Shown piece by piece: positions 1 to 6,702 of a stretch of DNA of 13,095 bases. The notes beneath the pieces were generated by a model. The model was not told where the DNA came from, ran no database searches, and was given only the letters and a program-made list of their open reading frames with translations. Each line of letters begins with the position of its first letter. The first letter of the stretch is position 1. A program made the position numbers and the translations under genes. The stretch is taken from NCBI GenBank assembly GCA_025399215.1, contig MU621504.1, positions 1-13,095 on the forward strand, written 5' to 3'. Source of the DNA: Globomyces pollinis-pini. Its lineage: Eukaryota; Chytridiomycota; Chytridiomycetes; Rhizophydiales; Globomycetaceae.

Positions 1-258
1 CATAGCTGATGGTGTCTTTGAATTGTCAACTGTTGGTGTGGTTTCAGAATCTGGCTTTACTGAAGAACCATTTGATACCGATCCTTTAGCACCTGAATTG
101 GATGGTGGATACTTCTTGGTATCAGAATTATCTGAAATTGGCACAGCTCCAGTTCCGTCATTGTTGGAAACAGGTTCTGAACCACCAGGAGCAGGACTGG
201 AAGACGGACGTTGTGGAGTGGTTGGAATAGGTCCCTTACCATCATTGTTAGATACAGG
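1..258 (-). CDS. Ser/Pro/Thr-rich low-complexity protein fragment, interrupted
   Basis: On the minus strand one frame is open from 258 to the left edge. It encodes a Ser/Pro/Thr/Asn/Gly-rich sequence with runs such as TTPQRPSSSPAPGG and an imperfectly repeated SNNDG(K/T)G unit, which is also visible as a DNA repeat (about 158-185 and 240-258). This composition is usual for linker or wall/surface-type regions, but I recognise no domain, so the function is unknown. The frame is cut by a stop at 259-261, created where the putative hAT terminus begins at 260. This suggests that a formerly longer repetitive coding region was broken by insertion. An alternative is that the coding starts after a splice acceptor (ggtaag, about 238). 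The plus strand of the same stretch is also open (23-262), but its composition is less protein-like, so I regard it as antisense. Confidence 0.4.
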
Positions 259-259
259 T

Positions 260-510
260 TAGGGTTGGATCGAATCGAATATTCGATTCGATTCAGTTGA
301 GGTGTCGAATCTAATTCTAATACTAATATTAGTATTCGATTCGATTCGATTTTAAAATCGAGATGGTCGAATACTAATCTATTCTAATAGTTTCGAATCG
401 AATATTCGATTTGAATCCAATATTCGATTAGTCGAATATTCGATTTAATTAGTCTAATATTCGAATAAATTGATCGAATATTAGATCTAATTAGTCGAAT
501 ATTAGAAAGA
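260..510. mobile_element. Putative hAT terminus with palindromic subterminal repeats
   Basis: The stretch begins TAGGGTTGGATCGAATCGAA, which resembles the YAGRG-type ends of hAT transposons. It continues as roughly 250 nt built from TCGAAT/ATTCGA words on both strands. Perfect palindromes include 269-292 (24 nt), 319-336 (18 nt) and 346-361 (16 nt). hAT elements typically carry short subterminal repeats bound by their transposase, and the next recognisable coding remnant (630-823) is a hAT transposase C-terminus pointing towards this end, so this would be the 3' end of that element. The candidate 8-bp target duplication on the left is ATACAGGT (252-259). I found no matching right terminus in the window, so the element is probably truncated. 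It could instead be an unrelated AT-rich satellite. Confidence 0.55.
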
Positions 511-629
511 ATAATTATTCTTATGAAACGTTTCTAAATATTTATTGTGTTTTAACTTAAATTGCTAATTCTAAGTTCAAATTAAACAAATGTAGTCGAA
601 TTTTTAGATTAGGGGAATATTTAAATCGT

Positions 630-823
630 TTATTCTGAATCTTCACAATCCCACTCATCACTTTCTAATTTAAGCCAGTCTCGTAGCCACATAATTGCTT
701 GTAGTGTCGGTGGGGACAAACGAGTCCTATATTCCATGGCATAGCCAGGCGAGCGCGCAAAAAGACTCTCTCATATGCTGCCGATGTAGCGGGAATTGCC
801 AATATCATCCTCGCAATTTGACT
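630..823 (-). pseudogene. hAT transposase C-terminal dimerisation region (decayed)
   Basis: Two minus-strand frames together give the hallmark end of a hAT transposase. The first, reading from 823, contains ILAIPATSAAYERVF. The second, after a frameshift near 760, contains YRTRLSPPTLQAIMWLRDWL and ends in an acidic tail with a TAA stop at 630-632. This matches the hATC dimerisation motif (P-A-T-S-x-x-x-E-R-x-F followed by R-x-R-L-x-P-x-x-x-x-x-L). Upstream (above 823) the frame runs into stops and I cannot follow the catalytic domain. The protein would have moved DNA by cut-and-paste; this copy is broken by at least one frameshift and lacks most of its length. Confidence 0.85.
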
Positions 824-1463
824 TAGTTTCTAAAGTCGCATTTGGGAATGCGATACCGTTTGAAGTTGAATATTTTTTTTATTTCGCTATGGGCTCATAA
901 TTAAAAGACTTATTTGATCAAAAAAAATGTATTATGAAGTATTAAAAAATTATCTCTATAATTTCTTAATGGTCAAACAAAGTCTTTTTGTTATGATACA
1001 CCCTGACATTGACGGAGAAAGGAAAATGGACTCACAAATTGTAGTTGAAGTAATTGAGAAGGCAGATTAAGAACATCACATGTAATTTTTCTTAAAATGT
1101 ATTTGCTGTGGTAAAGTTTGATATGACTTTTCTTTTGTACTGGCAGGATGTTAATGTGCTAAGTGACGCGATTGATAAAAGTCTGGCAAATACTATCTAG
1201 GAGAAGTATCTTCCTTAATTACTAATGCATTGGATGACTGTGGAGTTAATGTATGTGGAGAGGAAATTGCCAAACAAATGTTTTATTAGTACACTACTTG
1301 GAGCTGTTGGGTGACTTCCTTAATTAGTATAAACGGCCATATACACGGAGTAGTATAAATTTTATGCTGTATAAACGGTCAATCTATTTCAGGGATCAAG
1401 ACCCCCGAATCCGCCGAATAGATGTTTATTGAGAATAAAATTTCTTTTATTCTAAATTCATTC
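824..1463. other. Non-coding or heavily decayed stretch
   Basis: I see no intact gene here. Short plus-strand open pieces near 1004-1070 (with MDSQIVVEVIEKAD) and 1149-1199 (with DVNVLSDAIDKSLANT) are separated by stops and by a possible GT...CAG intron (about 1081-1147), and I recognise neither. The word GTATAAACGG(C/T)C occurs at about 1326 and 1373, and a related GTATAAACAGTC at about 2174, just outside the following Myb-like ORF. These may be remains of element ends, but they are too short to be sure. Confidence 0.3.
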
Positions 1464-2146
1464 ATGCCAAGAACTCAAGGTGCTAAAAAATACAGCCGGA
1501 TTAAAACAAGTCAAGTTTAGACTTGGTAGAAAACATCAAACCAATGAAAACGATATGTGGAAAAGAGTATCACAAAAATACAACAGAAAATGTTTGGGAG
1601 GAAAGAGTTGACGACTCATTAAAAGCAAAGTTCAAAGATCTTGTCAACAATAGAAAACCAAGAGCTTCTGATTTTGAAAAAGATGATCAACTACCAATGA
1701 TGTTGATTTTGAAGAAGTCAAAAGTTCTAGCATTGATGGATACATTTCCACTCCTAGAAGTTCACCAGCTGCTGCCTCCTCGTCTCAAAACGACCATCAA
1801 ATAAAAAAGATTCACCTAAAGAACAAACGAACAAAATTTGACTTGAAAATCCCAAGTATTGAAAACCAATTGTTTCTAAACAAACAAGAAGAGGAGTTGA
1901 AAGATATGCAACTTGAAATGAAAGAATTTAAAATGGAGGTTCGTAATTCTATCCAACAAACTGGAAATCTAAAAGGATGGATGGATGGATTGATGCAAGT
2001 CGTAAGTTAAGTTTTTATTAGTATATATTTTTTTTTTTTTTATGTATTGCCACAAGTGGCATCATCATTTAGAAACCCAACAAAATCAAATCCAGAATTT
2101 AACGAACATGATTATGATGGCATTTATGAATAATAATAATGAATAA
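1464..2146 (+). pseudogene. Harbinger-type Myb/SANT-like accessory ORF (frameshifted)
   Basis: The ORF starts MPRTQGAKKYSRIKTSQV at 1464. After a frame change near 1505-1520 it continues with DLVENIKPMK and VDDSLKAKFKDLVNNRKP, the typical layout of the Myb/SANT-like DNA-binding protein encoded beside PIF/Harbinger transposases (start M-x-R-T-x-G-x-K-x-Y, then a D-S-L-K-x-K-F-x-x-L-x-N-x-x-K-P block). A second frame change near 1690 leads into a Ser-rich linker and a coiled-coil-like Glu/Lys/Met segment (about 1855-2001). A 55-nt GTAAGT...ACAAG intron (2002-2056) then joins to a short Gln/Asn/Met-rich exon ending in TAA at 2144-2146. The partner transposase remnant lies just downstream on the opposite strand. 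Two frameshifts make this copy non-functional as read. Confidence 0.7.
2002..2056 (+). other. Putative intron in the Myb-like pseudogene
   Basis: It has a canonical donor GTAAGT after a complete codon, a T-rich interior including a long poly-T run, and acceptor CACAAG. Splicing keeps an open frame to the stop at 2144. At 55 nt it is longer than nearly all introns of the two host genes on the right. Confidence 0.45.
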
Positions 2147-2205
2147 CATTTCAATTTCAAAATAACTTTATGAGTATAAACAGTCTTTATTTGATTAAAA
2201 CCTAC

Positions 2206-2394
2206 TTATTTGATTCTAAAATTATGTAACAAAACTATTGGTTTAAGAATAGCTAAACATTTACGATTGTTTAATGGTAAAGGCGATTTTAGACGACCAA
2301 ATGTTCTTTGAATAGTACCCATGCCCCATTCTGCAGCTTGACATAACTGCTTTATAAAACTTTTGACTTTCACAATCGACAAGTAGAAACGTTT
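2206..2394 (-). pseudogene. PIF/Harbinger transposase C-terminus (fragment)
   Basis: The minus-strand frame contains QAAEWGMGTIQRTFGRLKSP and then LLHNFRIK before a TAA at 2206-2208. The AEWGMR-x-x-Q-x-x-F-x-R-L-K block followed by a (L)LHN motif is characteristic of the C-terminal end of DDE_4/Harbinger transposases; the final acidic catalytic residue lies just upstream in intact copies. The rest of the transposase is not recognisable above about 2400, where LTR-like and copia sequences follow, so the element was probably cut by that later insertion or by deletion. It faces the Myb-like ORF at 1464-2146, the convergent arrangement seen in many two-gene Harbinger elements. Confidence 0.78.
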
Positions 2395-2482
2395 TAGTAA
2401 ATGTCATATTGCTAAAGCATTATTTTAACAATATCGGCAAAATATTGTGAAACACTGTATTATATTCAACGCTACAGTTTTA

Positions 2483-2563
2483 GTTATGAATATTTTTAAG
2501 TTAAAAGAGAAATCTATTCTATATTATATGTGTCATGAAGACATGTCAACAATATGACTCACT
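2483..2563 (-). repeat. LTR-like repeat, copy 1 (minus)
   Basis: Read on the minus strand from 2563, this segment (GTGAGT...TGTTGACATGTC...ATAATATAGAATAGATTT...) aligns with plus-strand 5040-5116 over about 80 nt with a few substitutions and small gaps. It lies roughly 50 nt beyond the stop of the copia remnant (2617), where the 3' LTR is expected. An LTR start at TGTT is plausible. The two copies are in opposite orientation, so they cannot be the paired LTRs of one undisturbed element. Confidence 0.6.
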
Positions 2564-2616
2564 ATCATCAGAAACATCCTTTGTTGGAAGATGTGAGTTG
2601 TTTCAAAGACAAATAT

Positions 2617-3840
2617 TTAACCCAATAATAGTCGATGTTTGATAAATGCTAGGAATGGTAACGCCTTTGTGAACAAATCTGCTATCCTTCCTCTTCCAAT
2701 TTGATATCCGAGATGTTCATAACATAACCTCTATAAAATGATGCCGGATATCAATGTGCTAGACAGCCGGATGAGCCTTTAAACTTAACAGTTTTTGTCG
2801 CTTTCAACGATTGAAGTAGGATTGTTGAGGAAATCCTATTTCTGATAGAATTGTAAGAAGCCAATATTCAGCTTCAGTGAAAGAAAGAGGATCCTTGAAG
2901 TCTTTGTGTTTCTTCTAGCCAGCTGAAATATTTATGTAAGCTTCTTCGTTTAAGTTGGCTGTAATAACATCAACACAATCAATTTTATAATCCATCCTAA
3001 CCATTTGCATCATATGTAACAATTGTAGCATATACGTCAATGTAATAATAGCGGTTCAATACTTTCAGTGTTTGATACAACCGACTGAAGTTCTTTTGAC
3101 TCAATAATAGATTCAACCTGATGAGAGTCTGTTTCACCCGAAGATGAACCACTGTCTGGAATATCTCCTTACTCTGAAGTGGATGTTCTAGTAGAAGAGG
3201 GAACCTTTAACAGTATATGGTTGACTCAGTGATGTAGGCAATAAAAGTTCCATTTGCTTTTCGATCTTTATAGGTAAAGTTTCAATACAGGATGATTCAG
3301 AAATAATTGTTTCTTTTCCAGTTTCAGGGTTATACATTTTCCAACTGAAAGAATTCTTCACAGAACCAACAAAGATCATTCTCTCATACAGTACGATTTT
3401 GGTCGTGTTGCACGACTGTTTCCTTGAGGTGTATATGGCAATAGTGTTTTGTTTTGCCATTAAAGTATTTGTTTCCACCCTCTTGACCCATAAAATTCAA
3501 TATCCAATTTTGATCGTAATAAATAGATTGTCATAAATATTGTTGTGTCATCCATAATAAAGCAAACATTGTAAAATCTCCAACAACTGTTTCAATTCCA
3601 ACATAACACACATCTGTATGAGTCACTTCGCCAAACCATTTGGCATGACTTTATTCATTCCAATGTGTCTGCGATGCGATGAGGGTGTTCATCCTTTTAG
3701 ATGATCTTTGAGTATCATCTATATCTGAATACATTGCTGTCTTGTTCTTTAGCGGCATTCTTAATAAATCTTGCTGAGTTTTGTGTCCCTTTTATCCACA
3801 ATCAGAACAGGTAGAGTATTTAAAAGGAGTCAATATGTTA
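2617..3840 (-). pseudogene. Ty1/copia retrotransposon remnant, internally collapsed
   Basis: Recognisable pieces occur in copia order on the minus strand. First is a gag zinc knuckle-like CSDCG-stop-KGHK (about 3790-3815), whose last Cys is missing. Next is the integrase C-terminal motif MIFVG...KMYNPETGKETIIS (3188-3478), then a Ser/Asp/Glu-rich linker (about 3090-3185). The start of reverse transcriptase follows, with IDCVDVITANLNEEAY (compare D-V-K-T-A-F-L-N-G). It is joined almost directly to RNase H pieces: DPLSFTEAEY, HIDIRHHF and GRIADLFTKALP, ending in a stop at 2617-2619. Protease, the integrase core and most of RT including its catalytic YVDD region are absent, and several stops and frameshifts remain. 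The element is dead and probably old. Confidence 0.85.
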
Positions 3841-5039
3841 CTTGCGTAACTGAGGATGACAGATAAAACATATTTCTTTCTTTATTTATCTTCACATACA
3901 ACTGTTCCTGCTAGCCAGGTTCGTTGTTTCAGTTTCACAAAGTCAGCAAATGAGCTAGAGTCCACATTAACGGCAGATTTGATGATTTCTTCTTTTAGAA
4001 TATCTTGTACTTTGCCAAGAGTGGAGAGTTTTTCTGACATCATTCGGTGTCTTACCACAGCATCAACAACACCAATATTGCTATATATATCTTTTAAGTT
4101 ATTAAAAAGTTATTAAGTTGTAAAGTTTTCATTGAACTAAACTTTTTCAATAATTTCTTCGATCAGAGCCCGTTCCCACATTTTACTATTAACACTAAAC
4201 CGTAAAATAGTTCATGCAACTGATCGCCAGGGAATCAATTCTTAAACTATCTTCAAATGACAAAATAATTATCTGATTCACAATTATAATCATTTAAAAT
4301 ATGTTCTTGAAATTCCAAAACTTCAGAGCAGAGTTTCTCATAAATGTACATGAGCTCTACACTTTCCAAATCTTCAGCTGGATTGATTATTGTGCTACAT
4401 TAACACCTTTCCACCACCTACGAAAAACATTTGCTCTTATTTTATGCACTATATTGCTTAAATCAATCTAATCAGAAACATCTGATAGTGCTCTTGTCTG
4501 TGCTGTACTTTATAAGCTTCCAACCAAGTATGATATAACTTTCACTTTTTCTCTCAGAACAAAAAAATTCTTTATATAAAACGAGACAAACCTCAATTAA
4601 CTGCTAAATGGCGATTTTAAAAAAGGAGGAAAGTGAGTAGAGAAGCTTCAAGAGACACTCTAGCATTGACCTGCACATTGAAAGTCAAAAAGTGTGTTTT
4701 TATCAGTTTAAATATCCCTTCATTATTATCACCTAATCTGATAGCTATGTAATTTAGAAAACGATGTTCTTTGTCACCTCTTTGAGAACAGTAGATCAAT
4801 ACAATAGGGCACTTCTGCACTTGAAAGCAAAGAACTGTTCTTTTTGTTTCCGTCGACTTTATTAAGAGCTAATGAAGGATCTTATGTCATTCAAAGCTGT
4901 GGTGTTTGGATCTCTTTAGATGATTAACGTTTTTATCCCTCCATGATTTCTAGTTACGCAAATCGTTTATTCCAATCGATTTTTTATTTTATTTTAAACT
5001 TTAAAATTATCAAAACTAAATATTGATGTTGTTGTTACT
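3841..5039. other. Unresolved AT-rich stretch with broken minus-strand frames
   Basis: No intact gene can be supported. On the minus strand, moderately protein-like open pieces recur at 4617-4820 (with FLNYIAIRLGDNNEGIFKLI), about 4480-4590 (with LIEVCLVLYKEFFCSERKSE), about 4270-4380 (with DLESVELMYIYEKLCSEVLE), about 4140-4190 (with NSKMWERALIEEIIEK) and 3895-4095 (with VRHRMMSEKLSTLGKVQDI). They are separated by stops and I recognise none of them. They may be a decayed host gene whose small introns I could not place, the upstream part of the copia element, or chance. The region from about 4830 to 5039 shows nothing. Confidence 0.3.
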
Positions 5040-5116
5040 GTGAGTGATTCATCATTGTTTACGTGTCACTAAGACACGTAATATAGAATAGATTTTCTTA
5101 ACTTAATAAAAGATAA
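5040..5116 (+). repeat. LTR-like repeat, copy 2 (plus)
   Basis: This is the inverted counterpart of 2483-2563, sharing GTGAGT, a TGTT(T/G)AC(G/A)TGTC box and ATAATATAGAATAGATTTTC. It contains a perfect stem-loop at 5061-5079 (ACGTGTC, 5-nt loop, GACACGT); the other copy keeps this only partly. It may be the start of a solo LTR of the copia family inserted in the opposite orientation. It lies just beside the truncated end of the FAR1/MULE remnant. Confidence 0.6.
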
Positions 5117-5159
5117 CTTCTAAACTAAAAAGTGTAAACTAGTAGTTCATGTCCGTGAA

Positions 5160-5997
5160 ATATAATTAATTTCACTGTTGCAGGACAAACACATTAGTAT
5201 ACTTACTTGTCAGTTTGCAGATGTTTAATGAGAAAAAAATACATTAGTTGTAATATCGCCATCCAATTTAATACTATGAATGTAATCGCTAGTTGATATA
5301 TGATCAATCATAAGTCATAAGTTCTATTGGTTTTCGTCCATTTAAAAGTTCCAACTTTTTCTTCGCTGGCAGACTGTAAATTTCTTTTTCTGTAGTACAT
5401 TAATAATTGTTTTTAAATTCTTCAAATACACCAATATAATAAACTTAGGGGCGGTACCATTTCTACCCAGCTTGATAATTACTTCTGTTTCCTTTTCGTT
5501 CAGACGTCGTACTGCTGAATGTCCATATAAATCGGAGTTGATTTCATGATTGTTCACTTTCCTCACCCCCACTCTCCTTTCTTCGATGAACAAACAATTT
5601 CAAATGCACATCCGGTTACTTTGGATGAACTCTTTCTTCCAGGTTTACATTGACTATTGTAAACACCAACTTTATCACATCTTACTACCGCATAGCCCCC
5701 AGCTATTGTTTCCGTTTCCATGCCGCCTGTTTTCATCATTTTAAGTTGTTCATTTTGATGGCAAGCACCACCCCTCTCTCTAAATATTGTTTTTTCAACT
5801 CGTTTATTAATTAATCTCTTGTGTGGTACACCAATTCTGAATGCACACATAAAGTCAAATTCATCATCTAATCCTAAATCAAATATATTGTTTTTTACAA
5901 AGTAAAGTTGTTTGGTTTCGGACACTAATTCTGCTTTGTGACAAGGTGTCAAAATGGTTTTTTCCTTGATTTTATTCAGTTCAATCCTCCTTTTTAC
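5160..5997 (-). pseudogene. FAR1/MULE transposase N-terminal part (frameshifted, truncated)
   Basis: The minus-strand frame 5952-5563 carries a FAR1-type zinc-binding domain: GGYAVVRCDKVGVY, then YNSQCKPGRK, then TGCAFEIVCSSKKGEWG. A frame change at a C5 run (5566-5570 on the plus strand) leads into VRKVNNHEINSDLYGHSAVR and RLNEKETEVIIKLGRNG, the helix-rich segment that follows FAR1 domains in fungal Mutator-like transposases. A further degraded part with NGRKPIEL and KLDGDITTNVFFSH (to about 5160) matches the stretch just before the catalytic domain. The DDE domain itself is missing. The usual H-N-H ligand triplet reads N-N-H here, so one metal ligand appears lost. Downstream the remnant stops near the LTR-like repeat at 5040-5116. 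Confidence 0.8.
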
Positions 5998-6702
5998 TTT
6001 CTGATTTCCTCCTTTCCATAAATGTTTCCCTTATTGCTGCATCAAGTTCATAATAACAAATTGAACTTTGGAAATAGCTCTGTTCTGAGTGGTTTTCTCT
6101 TAGAGGTGTGTCTATAAGAGGTTAACCGAAAAATGCCCCTTTTATTGTCCAGACTACGGTAGCTTATCTTAAAGTATCCAATTGTTTCAGTCATCAGAAG
6201 CACAATTGACGCATTATGTTAGAGATTCCCTCCTTAGTTTTAGCTCATGATAGGAGCTCATCTTCAGCATATTCCAAACAATGGGTGACAAATCCAGAGA
6301 TTGAGGATGGCATTAATTTATTACTTTTTCGCGACCAGTGAAGACCACTTTAAACCTCGTCATTTCATCTAGCGAATAGGATTTTGAAACTATATTAAGT
6401 TAGTGTACAGTTCCATCAAATTCCACTAGCCGACACCAAGCAAAATAAGAGTAAGAAACCCAAAAGTATAACATTTAATAATACGTTTGAATAACTTTAT
6501 ACAATAGTTTCATCATCCCAACAGATAGATATAAAGCACTCATCCGCCTTGGAAAGGATTAAAATATTTCCACACTGGTTGACTTATAGTACATAGGTGG
6601 TATTGTATGTTTTTAGGAAAGTTTCCCATCTTGCCATATGATTTGTATAAAGTAATTGACCAATTGTTAGCTGATTGAGTTGAATTTCTTCCCTTTTCAC
6701 CA
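5998..6702. other. Intergenic stretch between the transposon remnants and the lipase gene
   Basis: I see no convincing gene. One short minus-strand piece near 6000-6065 reads LDAAIRETFMERRKSESKKE and then stops. The last 100 nt should hold the lipase promoter and 5' UTR. A possible further 26-nt GT...TTAG intron lies at about 6645-6670, which would allow an extra 5' exon for the lipase, but I could not find a frame that supports it. Confidence 0.3.

Noticed and set aside
23..262. Plus-strand 79-codon open frame
   Set aside because: It is the antisense of a Ser/Pro/Thr-rich minus-strand frame with more natural composition, and it ends in the TAG that begins the putative hAT terminus.
257..268. 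TTAGGG as a telomere repeat
   Set aside because: There is only one copy. It coincides with a hAT-like terminus and is not part of an array.
3856..4116. Plus-strand 86-codon open frame
   Set aside because: No family recognised. The opposite strand is at least as protein-like and lies next to the copia remnant, so this is likely a shadow.
1004..4500. Reassigned TAA/TAG codons (Gln) to explain stops in several broken frames
   Set aside because: TRAPPC10 and the lipase use CAA/CAG for Gln and contain no internal TAA or TAG. Some stops in the copia remnant fall at conserved residues that are not Gln.
5560..5600. Programmed frameshift in the FAR1/MULE transposase
   Set aside because: The downstream part carries further stops and frame changes and the catalytic domain is gone, so simple decay explains it better.
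5550..5744. Plus-strand 64-codon open frame
   Set aside because: It is antisense to the FAR1 domain remnant.
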